A DNA stretch of 64,000 nt from the NCBI GenBank assembly GCA_001580565.1, contig LRBF01000013.1, forward strand, positions 124,001 to 188,000, given 5' to 3'. The stretch's first letter is position 1, and the number at the start of each line of letters is the position of its first letter. The position numbers and the translations under genes are program-made. Source of the DNA: Caballeronia megalochromosomata (GTDB lineage: Bacteria > Pseudomonadota > Gammaproteobacteria > Burkholderiales > Burkholderiaceae). Positions 36,215-45,083 of this stretch are shown piece by piece. The notes beneath the pieces are model-generated. The model worked only from the letters and a program-made list of their open reading frames with translations. It was not told the origin of the DNA and searched no databases.

Positions 36215-38488
36215 ATGACCGAAATCAAGAACACCGAGCAACAGTTGTCGAAGTTCCGCCTGCGCGTCGCGGCGGCGGGACTGTTCGTGTTCGTCTGCTT
36301 CGGGCTGATCGGGCTGCGCTTTCTGTATCTGCAGGTCTGGCATTTCAGCAAATACTCGTTGCAGGCGAACGAGAACCGCATTTCCGTTGCGCCGATCGTG
36401 CCGAACCGCGGCATCATCACCGACCGCAACGGCGTCGTGCTGGCGAAAAACTACTCCGCGTACACGCTGGAAATCACGCGCTCGAAGATCAACGGCACGC
36501 TCGACGAAACCATCGACGAACTCGCGCAAGTCATTCCGATCGACGCACGTGACCGCCGACGTTTCAAGAAACTGCTCGAAGACTCGAAGAATTTCGAGAG
36601 CCTGCCCATCCGCACGCGTCTCACCGACGAGGAGGTGGCGAAGTTCACCGCGCAGCGCTTTCGCTTTCCCGGTGTCGAAGTGCGCGCACGGCTGTTCCGC
36701 CAGTACCCGCTCGGCGCGACGGCCGCGCACGTGATCGGCTATATCGGGCGCATTTCGCAGCGCGATCAGGAGCGCATCGACGACGCCAGCGACGCCAACG
36801 ACGAAAGCTCGGATCACTACGATCCGCGCCTCGACGCCAACAATTACAAGGGCACGGACTACGTCGGCAAGATCGGCGTCGAGCAGAGTTACGAAACCGA
36901 GCTGCACGGCCTGACCGGTTTCGAGGAAGTGGAAGTGACCGCGGGCGGACGCCCGGTGCGCACCATGTCGCGCACGCAGGCGACGCCGGGCAACAACCTG
37001 CAGTTGTCGCTGGATATCGGCTTGCAGCAGGTCGCCGAGCAGGCGTTCGCGGGCAAGCGCGGCGCGCTCGTCGCGATCGAGCCTTCCACCGGCGACGTGC
37101 TCGCGTTCGTCTCCGCGCCGAGCTTCGACCCGAATTCGTTCGTCGACGGCATCGATCAGCAAACCTGGGACGCGCTCAACAATTCGCCGGATCACCCGCT
37201 CCTGAATCGTCCGCTGCACGGCACCTATCCGCCGGGCTCGACGTACAAGCCGTTCATGGCGCTCGCCGCGCTGACGCTGCACAAGCGCACGCCGGGATGG
37301 GGCTTTCAGGATCCGGGCTACTTCACGTTCGGCGGCCACACGTTCCGCAACGACGTGCGTTCGGGCCAAGGCTGGGTGGACATGAACCGCGCGATCGTCG
37401 TGTCGAACGACACGTATTTCTACATGCTCGCGCGCGATCTCGGCGTGAACGCGATGGCCGGCTTCATGAAGCCGTGGGGCTTCGGGCAGATCACCGGCAT
37501 CGATATCGCGGGCGAGGCGCGCGGCATTCTTCCGTCGACGGAATGGAAGCGCAAGGCGTATCGCAAGCCCGAGCAGCAACGCTGGTACGAAGGCGAGACG
37601 ATCAGCCTTGGCATCGGTCAGGGCTACAACTCGTTCACGATCCTGCAACTCGCGCACGCCACCGCGACGCTCGCGAACAACGGCGTCGTGATGAAGCCGC
37701 ACCTCGTGCGCGATATCGAGAATCCGATCTCGAAAGCGACGCGCGCTGTCGTGCGCGATCCGAGCAACAAGATCGCCGTGCAGCAAAAGGACGTGGATTT
37801 CATCAAGCGCGCGATGGAAGGCGTCGTCACCAACGGCACGGCGGCGAAGGTGTTCGCGGGCGCGCCGTATCTGGCGGCGGGCAAGACCGGCACGGCGCAG
37901 GTCTATTCGCTGCAGGGCGCGAACTACAAGGGGCACGCGCTCGCGGAGCATCTGCGCGATCACGCGCTGTTCATCGCGTTCGCGCCGGCGGAGCAGCCGA
38001 AGATCGCGCTTGCGCTGATCGTCGAGAACGGCGGCTGGGGCGCTGAATCGGCGGGTCCGATCGCGCGCAAGGTGCTCGACTATTATCTGGTCGACCGTCT
38101 CAAGCCGGGCGCGGAAGCGGCGGCCGTCGCGGCGGCGGCCTCGGCTACGGCCGATGACGGCTTGCCGATGATCGGCGGCACGCAACCGCCCGCCGCAGCC
38201 GCGTTGCCCGCGTCGGTGGCGAATTCGTCGCCGGCGTTTTCGCCGGGAGCCGCGTCGAATCCGGATGTCGCGAAGGCAGCTTCCGCGCCGGCGCTTCCGG
38301 CTTCCGCCCCGAAAACCCCGAAGCCGCGCGCCGCGTCCGCGCCGCCCGCCGCAGCGCTTCCTGCGTCGACGCCGGGTCGCACGCCCGCGCCGAAAAAGCG
38401 CCCGACCGAGCCGACGCCCACGATGGTGCGCGGCAATGAAAACGAGAGCGTGCGCGTTCTCTCGCCGTCCGGCGGCATCGACGAGTAA
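36215..38488 (+). CDS. mrdA: penicillin-binding protein 2 (peptidoglycan transpeptidase)
   Basis: 757 residues, longer than the usual 630 or so. One N-terminal membrane helix (about 20-40), dimerisation domain, then the transpeptidase domain with SxxK as STYK (Ser342, Lys345), SND in VVSNDTYFYM and KTG in AGKTGTAQVY. The final ~115 residues form an Ala/Pro/Ser-rich low-complexity tail ending SVRVLSPSGGIDE. PBP2 cross-links lateral wall together with RodA, encoded 11 bases downstream. Confidence 0.97.
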   Translation: MTEIKNTEQQLSKFRLRVAAAGLFVFVCFGLIGLRFLYLQVWHFSKYSLQANENRISVAPIVPNRGIITDRNGVVLAKNYSAYTLEITRSKINGTLDETIDELAQVIPIDARDRRRFKKLLEDSKNFESLPIRTRLTDEEVAKFTAQRFRFPGVEVRARLFRQYPLGATAAHVIGYIGRISQRDQERIDDASDANDESSDHYDPRLDANNYKGTDYVGKIGVEQSYETELHGLTGFEEVEVTAGGRPVRTMSRTQATPGNNLQLSLDIGLQQVAEQAFAGKRGALVAIEPSTGDVLAFVSAPSFDPNSFVDGIDQQTWDALNNSPDHPLLNRPLHGTYPPGSTYKPFMALAALTLHKRTPGWGFQDPGYFTFGGHTFRNDVRSGQGWVDMNRAIVVSNDTYFYMLARDLGVNAMAGFMKPWGFGQITGIDIAGEARGILPSTEWKRKAYRKPEQQRWYEGETISLGIGQGYNSFTILQLAHATATLANNGVVMKPHLVRDIENPISKATRAVVRDPSNKIAVQQKDVDFIKRAMEGVVTNGTAAKVFAGAPYLAAGKTGTAQVYSLQGANYKGHALAEHLRDHALFIAFAPAEQPKIALALIVENGGWGAESAGPIARKVLDYYLVDRLKPGAEAAAVAAAASATADDGLPMIGGTQPPAAAALPASVANSSPAFSPGAASNPDVAKAASAPALPASAPKTPKPRAASAPPAAALPASTPGRTPAPKKRPTEPTPTMVRGNENESVRVLSPSGGIDE

Positions 38489-38499
38489 AGGAAACCGCC

Positions 38500-39660
38500 A
38501 TGCAACTCCACATGCAATTCGACAAGCGCGAGCTGCTGGACCGCGCCAAGCGCATGTTCGCGGGCTTCGACAAGCCGCTAGCGCTCATCGTGTTCCTGCT
38601 GCTGTGCGTCGGCATCGTGACGCTGTATAGCGCGAGTCTCGACATGCCGGGACGCGTCGAAGACCAGTTGCGCAACATCATGCTGACCTTCGGCCTGATG
38701 TGGGTGCTCGCCAATATCCCGCCGCAGATGCTGATGCGTTTCGCCGTGCCGCTCTATACCGTCGGGGTCGCGTTGCTGGTCGCGGTCGCCGCGTTCGGGC
38801 TGACGCGCAAGGGCGCGAAACGCTGGCTCAATGTCGGCGTGGTGATCCAGCCCTCGGAAATCATGAAGATCGCGATGCCGCTGATGCTCGCCTGGTACTA
38901 CCAGAAGCGCGAAAGCAATATCCGCTGGTGGGATTACATCGTCGGCTTTGTGATTTTGCTGCTGCCTGTTGGCCTTATCGCCAAGCAGCCCGACCTGGGC
39001 ACGGCGGTGCTCGTGTTCGCGGCCGGCATGTTCGTCATCTATTTCGCCGGATTGAGTTTCAAGCTGATCGTGCCGGTGCTGATCGCGGCAGTCATCGCGG
39101 TGGCGAGCATCGCGGTCTTTCAGGACAAGATCTGTCAGCCCGACGTGGTCTGGCCGATGATGCACGACTATCAGAAGCACCGCATCTGCACGCTGCTCGA
39201 CCCGACTTCAGATCCGCTCGGCAAAGGCTTCCACACGATCCAGGCCGTGATCGCGATCGGTTCGGGCGGCACGCTCGGCAAAGGCTGGTTGAAGGGCACG
39301 CAGGCGCACCTCGAATTCATCCCCGAAAAACACACGGACTTCATCTTCGCCGTGTTCTCCGAAGAGTTCGGGCTCGCGGGCGGGCTCGTGCTGCTCTTCC
39401 TCTATATGGCGCTGATCGCGCGCGGGTTGTTCATCGCGGCGAACGGCGCGACCTTCTTCGGGCGATTATTGGCCGGATCGCTCACGCTCGCGTTCTTCAC
39501 CTACGCGTTCGTCAATATCGGCATGGTGAGCGGGATTCTGCCCGTGGTCGGCGTGCCACTGCCCTTCATGAGCTACGGCGGCACCGCGTTGACGACGCTC
39601 GGCGTCGCGGTCGGGCTGATCATGAGCGTCGCGCGGCAAAAGCGCCTGATGCAGAGTTAG
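38500..39660 (+). CDS. mrdB: rod shape-determining SEDS glycosyltransferase RodA
   Basis: 386 residues with about ten membrane segments. SEDS hallmarks: KQPDLGTAVLVF, HTDFIFAVFSEEFGLAGG and the end GVPLPFMSYGGTALTTLGVAVGLIMS. RodA polymerises lipid II in partnership with PBP2. AGGAAA precedes the ATG. Last gene of the mre-mrd cluster. Confidence 0.97.
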   Translation: MQLHMQFDKRELLDRAKRMFAGFDKPLALIVFLLLCVGIVTLYSASLDMPGRVEDQLRNIMLTFGLMWVLANIPPQMLMRFAVPLYTVGVALLVAVAAFGLTRKGAKRWLNVGVVIQPSEIMKIAMPLMLAWYYQKRESNIRWWDYIVGFVILLLPVGLIAKQPDLGTAVLVFAAGMFVIYFAGLSFKLIVPVLIAAVIAVASIAVFQDKICQPDVVWPMMHDYQKHRICTLLDPTSDPLGKGFHTIQAVIAIGSGGTLGKGWLKGTQAHLEFIPEKHTDFIFAVFSEEFGLAGGLVLLFLYMALIARGLFIAANGATFFGRLLAGSLTLAFFTYAFVNIGMVSGILPVVGVPLPFMSYGGTALTTLGVAVGLIMSVARQKRLMQS

Positions 39661-39688
39661 CGTCTCGCCGCCCTCCTTCCAAACGCAA

Positions 39689-39713
39689 AAGCCGCGGCTC
39701 TCGTCCGCGGCTT
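39689..39713. terminator. bidirectional terminator between mrdB and the Sel1-repeat gene
   Basis: AAGCCGCGG (39689-39697) pairs perfectly with CCGCGGCTT (39705-39713). On the minus strand it is followed by TTGCGTTT, which fits the end of the Sel1-repeat gene; on the plus strand CTTTC comes a few bases later. Confidence 0.6.
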
Positions 39714-39734
39714 CGTGCTTTCTGACGCCTGCCG

Positions 39735-40415
39735 TCACTGCGGCTTCTGCTGTTCCAGCTCGGTGCTCAACTGCAGATATTTGAGCTTGGCCGCCGGATC
39801 GCCCTGCGCCGCCGCAGCAGCGTAATACGCGCGCGCGACGTTCAGATTGCGCTCGACGCCATCACCGCCGCGCTCGTAGAAGGAACCCGCGACGTATTGC
39901 GCCGTCATGTCGCCGCCTTCAGCCGCCTTCTTGTACCAGGTGAACGCCTGCGTGTTATCGCGCGTGGTGCCGCGTCCATCGAGGAATTGATTCGCGAGCG
40001 CGAGCTCGGCCTGCACGTGCCCCTGATTCGCCGCGCGCAGGAACCAGCGGTGCGCTTCGACCGGGTCTTTCTCGACGAACTGCCCGTCGTCATACATCTT
40101 GCCGTACACGTATTGCGCGTGGGTCATGTTGGCATCGGCGGCGCGGCGCAACCATTTCTTGCCTTCCGGCACGTCCGCCGGCCCGCCCTCGCCGTTGAGC
40201 AGCATCATCGCGTAATTGAATTCGGCGAGGCGGCTGCCCTTCTGCGCCGCACGCCGGAACTCCGAGCGTGCCGCGACGAGATTACCGGCGTTGTAATCGG
40301 CGACGGCGTTTTGCGTGGCGATATCGGTCGGCTTGGGTGCGTTGTCGGCGTGCGCCGCGCCGGTCGATATCGACAGGCTCACCGCGGCGACCATCGACAC
40401 CAAGACGGTTTTCAT
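39735..40415 (-). CDS. secreted Sel1-repeat/TPR protein
   Basis: 226 residues. Signal peptide MKTVLVSMVAAVSLSISTGAAHA. The mature part contains four or five Sel1-like repeats (for example AEFNYAMMLLNGEGGP, AQYVYGKMYDDG, AELALANQFLDGRG, AQYVAGSFYERGG), which mediate protein contacts. Start at 40415 has AGGAGG eight bases upstream and overlaps the aldolase stop (ATGA, 40412-40415). Function unknown; it is presumably periplasmic. Confidence 0.87.
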   Translation of the reverse strand: MKTVLVSMVAAVSLSISTGAAHADNAPKPTDIATQNAVADYNAGNLVAARSEFRRAAQKGSRLAEFNYAMMLLNGEGGPADVPEGKKWLRRAADANMTHAQYVYGKMYDDGQFVEKDPVEAHRWFLRAANQGHVQAELALANQFLDGRGTTRDNTQAFTWYKKAAEGGDMTAQYVAGSFYERGGDGVERNLNVARAYYAAAAAQGDPAAKLKYLQLSTELEQQKPQ

Positions 40416-41194
40416 GATCTCGCCTCCTGCAACGCCTGACGCGTCGCCTTCAACAGCCACATCACATCCGCGCCGATCGCGACGAGCTTGATGCCCGCCT
40501 GCGCGTACTGCTTCGCGCTCGCGGCATCGAGCGCGAAGATGCCGCTCGCAATGCCCGCGCGATTCGCCGCATCGACGATTTTCGTGATCGCCGCCTGCAC
40601 GTCCGGATGCTTGCCGTCACCGAGATGGCCGAGGCTCGCCGCGAGATCCGCGGGCCCGATGAACAGGCAATCGACGCCCGGCGTCGCGGCAATGTCGTCG
40701 ACGGCTTCGAGCGCCGCCACCGATTCGATCTGCACGATCGTCGCGATCTGCGCATTCGCGCCCGCCATGTAGTCGCGGCGCATGCCGTAGGCCGCCGCGC
40801 GCACCGCGCCCGCAACGCCGCGCAGGCCATGCAGCGCCGACTCGGTCGGATACTGCGTGAGGCGCACGATGCGCGCCGCCTCATCGGCCGATTGCACGTT
40901 CGGGAACATCAGCGTGCGCGCGCCCGCGTCGAGTGCGCGCTTGACGAGCCAGCCTTCGTTGGCCGGCACGCGCACGATCGGCTCGCTCGGCAGATGCGCG
41001 GCCGCGATCGCGCGCAGTTGAGCGACGACGTCCGCGCTATCGTTCGGCGAGTGCTCCATGTCGATGCACAGCCAGTCGAAGCCCGCGTGCGCGAGCGCTT
41101 CGGCGGCATCGGCGCTGCCGAGCGACAGCCACAGACCGAACAGGGTGCCCGGTTCGGAGAAGCGCTGCTTGAGGGGATTGGTGAATGTGCTCAT
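40412..41194 (-). CDS. HpcH/HpaI family 2-oxo-acid aldolase
   Basis: 260 residues, class II pyruvate aldolase barrel. Signatures: GLWLSLGSADAAEALAHAGFDWLCIDMEHSP (catalytic region), PIVRVPANE, a metal-binding Glu in IVQIESVAAL and the Asp in GVDCLFIGPADLAASLG. Members cleave 4-hydroxy-2-oxo acids such as 2-keto-3-deoxy-L-rhamnonate or 2,4-dihydroxyhept-2-ene-dioate. The true substrate is unknown and the neighbours do not clarify it. Confidence 0.88.
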   Translation of the reverse strand: MSTFTNPLKQRFSEPGTLFGLWLSLGSADAAEALAHAGFDWLCIDMEHSPNDSADVVAQLRAIAAAHLPSEPIVRVPANEGWLVKRALDAGARTLMFPNVQSADEAARIVRLTQYPTESALHGLRGVAGAVRAAAYGMRRDYMAGANAQIATIVQIESVAALEAVDDIAATPGVDCLFIGPADLAASLGHLGDGKHPDVQAAITKIVDAANRAGIASGIFALDAASAKQYAQAGIKLVAIGADVMWLLKATRQALQEARS

Positions 41195-41358
41195 CGCGCG
41201 GCTCCTTCGACGGACTGAAGGATGGCCGCGCGCAACCGCAGCGATGACAACGACAGAAGAAGTGACGGCATGCGTGCGCTCCGTGTCTCGTCGCCTCGGA
41301 TGATGGGCGACTCATCGGACGATCATACCGTGACGAAGGCGCGCGCGCCGGGCGTGCC

Positions 41359-41805
41359 TCAGCCGCGCTCGACGTCGGCCCAGCAGTTCGGCGTTTCGTA
41401 AAGACGCACGCGTTTGAGCTTCAGATTGATGCCGTAATGGGCGTCGTAGACGTCCGCGAGAATGTTGAAGGCAACCGCCGCCAGGTTCTCGACAGTCGGA
41501 ATGCGATCCAGCACCACCGTCTTGTGATCGGACAGCGTCTGCAGGAATTCGCGCACTTTGACATCGCCTTCATAGACGATGAACGCGTGATCCCACTTGT
41601 TGACGAGATGGTCCATTGCCAGCGCTTTCACGTCGGCGAAGTCCATCACCATGCCGCGATCGGGCGCGCCTTCCACGTCGACGAGATCGCCTTGCAGCGT
41701 GATTTCGAGCACGTAGCGATGCCCGTGCAAATTGCGGCACTGGCTGCGGTGATCGGGGATGCGGTGGCCCGCATCGAATTCGAGTTTTCGGGTAATCGTC
41801 TGCAC
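41359..41805 (-). CDS. queD: 6-carboxy-5,6,7,8-tetrahydropterin synthase
   Basis: 148 residues from GTG at 41805, 17 bases past the queE stop; no ATG fits. Zinc ligands are His14, His27 and His29 in GHRIPDHRSQCRNLHGHRY with the catalytic Cys23 between them; WDHAFI and PTVENLA are also conserved. It makes carboxytetrahydropterin from dihydroneopterin triphosphate in queuosine synthesis, with queE and queC upstream in the same operon. Confidence 0.93.
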   Translation of the reverse strand: MQTITRKLEFDAGHRIPDHRSQCRNLHGHRYVLEITLQGDLVDVEGAPDRGMVMDFADVKALAMDHLVNKWDHAFIVYEGDVKVREFLQTLSDHKTVVLDRIPTVENLAAVAFNILADVYDAHYGINLKLKRVRLYETPNCWADVERG

Positions 41806-41822
41806 GTCGGCTGACCGTCTAA

Positions 41823-42455
41823 TCAGGGAATGTTCAAATATTTGTGGGTCTGCATCGACAGGCGCCACTTCGGATGGCGCTTGCACCAGTCGATCGCCAG
41901 CTTCGTGTTGATGTCGCGCGACGGACCGTCCATCGGTTGCACGAGAAAGTACTCGAAGTCGAGTTTCTCGTAGTCCGCGAGACGCTGGTTGTCTTGCGGC
42001 ACGACGACTTTCAGCTCGTTGCCCTTCGTGACGACGAGCGGCGCATCGGCTTTCGGGCTCACGCAAATCCAGTCGATGCTTTCGAGCACCGGCAGCGAGC
42101 CGTTCGTCTCGATCGCCATTTCGAAGCCGGCTTCATGCAGCGCGTCGACGAACGGCTGGTCGATCTGCAGCATCGGCTCGCCCCCCGTGCACACCACGAA
42201 CTTGTGCGCCGCGCCTTCCGGCCACAGCGACGCAATCTTCGCGACGAGTTCCGCCGGCGTCCTGTACTTGCCGCCGTTCTCGCCGTCGGTGCCGACGAAA
42301 TCGGTGTCGCAAAACTGGCAGACGGCGTCCGCGCGATCTTCCTCGCGCCCCGACCACAGATTGCAGCCCGCGAAACGGCAGAACACGGCCGGGCGCCCGG
42401 CATTGGCGCCTTCGCCCTGCAACGTGTAGAAAATTTCCTTTACCGCGTACGTCAT
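41823..42455 (-). CDS. queE: 7-carboxy-7-deazaguanine synthase, Burkholderia-type radical SAM enzyme
   Basis: 210 residues. The radical-SAM cluster cysteines are Cys31, Cys46 and Cys49, a CX14CX2C spacing instead of the usual CX3CX2C. This variant was structurally characterised for Burkholderia multivorans QueE. TLQGEGANAGRPAVFCRFAGCNLW and VVCTGGEPMLQ bind substrate and SAM. It ring-contracts carboxytetrahydropterin to carboxydeazaguanine. Confidence 0.95.
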   Translation of the reverse strand: MTYAVKEIFYTLQGEGANAGRPAVFCRFAGCNLWSGREEDRADAVCQFCDTDFVGTDGENGGKYRTPAELVAKIASLWPEGAAHKFVVCTGGEPMLQIDQPFVDALHEAGFEMAIETNGSLPVLESIDWICVSPKADAPLVVTKGNELKVVVPQDNQRLADYEKLDFEYFLVQPMDGPSRDINTKLAIDWCKRHPKWRLSMQTHKYLNIP

Positions 42456-42492
42456 GACTGCTCTGTCTGCCTCGTAAAACTAGTCGTAAAAA

Positions 42493-43227
42493 TCAAACCG
42501 GCGCGATGGTGACCTGCTCGCCCGCGCGATACGCCTCGTAGCCGCGCTTGCGCAGCTTGCACGCCGGGCACTGACCGCAGCCGAAGCCCCAGTCGTTCAG
42601 TTCCGCGCGCTCGCCGACATAACACGTGTGCGTTTCGACACGGATCAACTCGACCAGCGATTCGCCGCCGAGCGTTTCCGCGAGCCGCCAGGTGTCGGAC
42701 TTGTCGAGCCACATCAGCGGCGTTTCCAGCGCGTAGCGCGTTTCCATGCCGAGATTGAGCGCGACCTGCAGCGCTTTCATCGTGTCGTCGCGGCAATCCG
42801 GATAACCGGAGAAGTCCGTTTCGCACATGCCGCCAACCAGCACCTTCAATCCGCGCCGATACGCCACTGCGGCGGCAATCGTCATGAACAGCAGATTGCG
42901 GCCCGGCACGAACGTGTTGGGCAAGCCGCTCGCGCTCGCCTGGATCTCGATCTCGCGCGTCATCGCGGTATCGCTGATCGCGCCGAGCACGGACAGATCG
43001 ATCATGTGATCTTCGCCCAGACGCTCGGCCCACTGCGGAAACTCGCGCACGATCGCGGCGCGAAAGCCGTCGCGGCATTCGAGTTCCACGCGATGGCGCT
43101 GTCCATAGTCGAAGCCAAGCGTCTCTACCGTCTTGTAACGTTCGAGCGCCCAGGCGAGGCAAGTGGCCGAGTCCTGGCCGCCGGAGAACAGCACGAGCGC
43201 GCTGTCTTTAGCGTCTATCCGAGTCAC
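42493..43227 (-). CDS. queC: 7-cyano-7-deazaguanine synthase
   Basis: 244 residues from GTG at 43227, with GGAG eight bases upstream. The PP-loop ATP motif reads [11 protein letters not shown] (residues 13-23); four Cys in a C-terminal zinc site (CYVGERAE...GCGQCPACK) are typical. It converts carboxydeazaguanine to preQ0. First gene of queC-queE-queD; a terminator-like hairpin lies about 240 bases upstream on the same strand. Confidence 0.95.
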   Translation of the reverse strand: MTRIDAKDSALVLFSGGQDSATCLAWALERYKTVETLGFDYGQRHRVELECRDGFRAAIVREFPQWAERLGEDHMIDLSVLGAISDTAMTREIEIQASASGLPNTFVPGRNLLFMTIAAAVAYRRGLKVLVGGMCETDFSGYPDCRDDTMKALQVALNLGMETRYALETPLMWLDKSDTWRLAETLGGESLVELIRVETHTCYVGERAELNDWGFGCGQCPACKLRKRGYEAYRAGEQVTIAPV

Positions 43228-43753
43228 CGTGAAAACTCCGTACTCCGTGTTTGAGATTGGCGTCGCACGCCGCACAGGCAGTCGGAGTGACCGGACTTCG
43301 CCGTGCGCGACGCGGGCGCGACGCCCGCGAGTCCAGTATAGGCCGGCGACCTTCGTCCGGACGCGCACGCCTTTTATGCCGCCGATAGCGGAATGCGAGA
43401 CGGATGATCGAGCGCCGGAAGTGTTTCGGCGCGTCGCACGAGCGATTCGGAGCGTCGAAAAGAAAAGGACTTGCGGGTCCGAGGACGAGGCAAGTCCTTA
43501 ATTCGGCGGGAATTTTAGCACGGAGTGGGGTTGTGCGCCGAGCTCGGTGCGGCGCGGCCAATCGGAATTAATTGCCGCAAAGGGAAAACAGGTCGGCAAA
43601 TTCTGGAAATTCGTTAAACCAGACGCTTCATCCGGTCGATATACAGACAAATGACCGCCTGAGCCGCGAACGAGATCAGCAATTTCTTCCTGATGTAGCT
43701 CCAACCCCGATCCGGCGGTTGATCACGCAACTGTCCAGTTAGTACTACCAATA
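43228..43753. other. intergenic region between queC and the glycoside-hydrolase gene
   Basis: 526 bases. The left part is the queC leader with the hairpin at 43455-43499 and a conserved-looking GCTAAAATTCCCGCCG block (minus strand, 43504-43519). The right part (43560-43750) looks lower in G+C; a minus-strand frame there ends ...YIRKKLLISFAAQAVICLY..., resembling a membrane-protein tail, but it has no start and is not called. Confidence 0.5.
43455..43499 (-). terminator. terminator-like hairpin upstream of queC
   Basis: On the minus strand AAGGACTTGC and GCAAGTCCTT form a perfect 10-bp stem (43490-43499 with 43465-43474), loop of 15 bases, then TTTTCTTTTC. No minus-strand gene precedes it, and TAAAAT (43512-43517) lies just upstream as a possible -10, so it may end a very short transcript or attenuate queC expression. 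Confidence 0.55.
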
Positions 43754-44881
43754 ATGAAAAATTATACACAGACCAACTTTCGAGCCGTTCGCCTGACCGG
43801 CGCGCTCTCCGTTTCCAAAGCCAGCATGATCGCCGTCGCAGTCGCGACCAGCTTCTTGCTCGGCGCCTGTGGCGGCGGCGGCAACGAGGCCTTGGACGCG
43901 GCAGCTACCGCAGCCGCGGCAAGCCGTAACACGAACGTCGCCGTGAACAATGCGAAGACCGCCGCCAAGATCTTCTACGGCGCGAACGGGCACAACAACG
44001 AGGGCGGCGCCTACGACATCTCCAGCCCGGCGCTGCAACTCTCGCAGTTGCAGGATCTCGGCGTGAAGCTATATCGAAACGAGGTGTACAGCCAGGGGAC
44101 GGCAAACAAACTCGCCGGCATCGCGAAGACGATGGCGGCAGGCGGCGTGACCGTGTACCCGGTGATGCTGATGGGCCTCGACTTCAACACCGAAGCCGAC
44201 GCCTACAACGCGGGTTATCAGCTCGGCGTCTGGACCGCGACCGCATACAAGTACCCGTACTACGAAGTGACGAACGAACTCGACGCGGCCGCACTCGCCG
44301 GCAACGTGGACGGCGTCTATCCGCAGCAATTCGACAACGGCAAATTCCAGACGGCGCGCGGCGTGATTCGCGGAATGATCGCCGGCGTGAAGTCGGTTGA
44401 TCCGAACGGCAAGATCATCCTGGGCGGCGGCACGTGGATGCACTACGGCTTCGATCAGATGCTCGCGAGCGGCACGCAACCCGACGGCACGACGGGTCAT
44501 CCGGTCGTGAGCTGGGACATCACCGCATGGCACTGGTACTCGGATATGGGCGACATCACGAACGCGTGCGGCGGTACGGGTTGCCATGATGTGCTCGCGA
44601 CATTGCAGAAGATGGGCAAGCCGATCTGGATCAACGAGTTCGGCGTGCGCCCGTGGCTCGGCAGCGACCAGCAGATCGCGGCCTACCTCGTCGGAAACAG
44701 GATGATGGCGCAGTACGTCGCGGTGGCATCGAAGTACAACATCCAGGCGATCCAGACGTACGAACTCTATGACGATCCCACCGGAGGTGAAGGCGCGTAC
44801 GGTCTCCTGAAGAACGACGGCAAGACAAAGAAGGCGGCCTATACGGCGTTCAAGAACTTCGTCGCGGCGAATCCGAAGTAA
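43754..44881 (+). CDS. secreted (beta/alpha)8 glycoside-hydrolase-like lipoprotein
   Basis: 375 residues. A long N-terminal signal with a lipobox LLGAC (Cys39) followed by a Gly run predicts a lipoprotein. The catalytic barrel resembles clan GH-A enzymes: acid/base Glu175 in YYEVTNELD and nucleophile Glu295 in PIWINEFGVRPW. ITAWHWYSDMG and TYELYDDP line the expected sugar site. The polysaccharide substrate is unknown. It is monocistronic, and two terminators follow before tRNA-Phe. Confidence 0.78.
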   Translation: MKNYTQTNFRAVRLTGALSVSKASMIAVAVATSFLLGACGGGGNEALDAAATAAAASRNTNVAVNNAKTAAKIFYGANGHNNEGGAYDISSPALQLSQLQDLGVKLYRNEVYSQGTANKLAGIAKTMAAGGVTVYPVMLMGLDFNTEADAYNAGYQLGVWTATAYKYPYYEVTNELDAAALAGNVDGVYPQQFDNGKFQTARGVIRGMIAGVKSVDPNGKIILGGGTWMHYGFDQMLASGTQPDGTTGHPVVSWDITAWHWYSDMGDITNACGGTGCHDVLATLQKMGKPIWINEFGVRPWLGSDQQIAAYLVGNRMMAQYVAVASKYNIQAIQTYELYDDPTGGEGAYGLLKNDGKTKKAAYTAFKNFVAANPK

Positions 44882-44900
44882 GGATCGGCTAGCTGAACAG

Positions 44901-44936
44901 AACGGGCAGTTTGCACACGCGAATGTGCCCGTTTTT
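44901..44936 (+). terminator. intrinsic terminator of the glycoside-hydrolase gene
   Basis: AACGGGCA (44901-44908) pairs with TGCCCGTT (44926-44933), followed by TTT. It starts 20 bases after the stop. Confidence 0.6.
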
Positions 44937-44950
44937 CCGATGTAGAAAAT

Positions 44951-44988
44951 GAAAAAGCCCGAGAGTGATAACACTCTCGGGCTTCTTG
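44951..44988. terminator. strong bidirectional terminator
   Basis: A 13-bp perfect stem (44955-44967 with 44972-44984, core AGCCCGAGAGTG) around an ATAA loop, with AAAAA on the left and TTCTT on the right. It ends the tRNA-Phe transcript from the right and backs up the lipoprotein-gene terminator from the left. Confidence 0.85.
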
Positions 44989-44993
44989 CATTC

Positions 44994-45069
44994 TGGTGGC
45001 CTGGGGCGGAATCGAACCACCGACACGCGGATTTTCAATCCGCTGCTCTACCAACTGAGCTACCGGGCC
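44994..45069 (-). tRNA. tRNA-Phe (GAA)
   Basis: 76 bases including the encoded CCA. The anticodon loop TTGAAAA contains GAA, flanked by CGGA/TCCG; D-loop AGTTGGTAGA and T-loop TTCGATT are canonical. The acceptor stem GGCCCGG / CCAGGCC has a single C-A mismatch at the fifth pair. A promoter sits directly upstream and a strong terminator downstream. Confidence 0.95.
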
Positions 45070-45083
45070 AACGAAGAGGTGAA

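Noticed and set aside
36032-38185. 717-codon minus-strand frame over mrdA
   Set aside because: Antisense of PBP2 with its three catalytic motifs intact; no recognisable domain.
43498-43704. 68-codon minus-strand frame upstream of queC
   Set aside because: No ribosome-binding site, ends in the leader hairpin region, no recognisable family.
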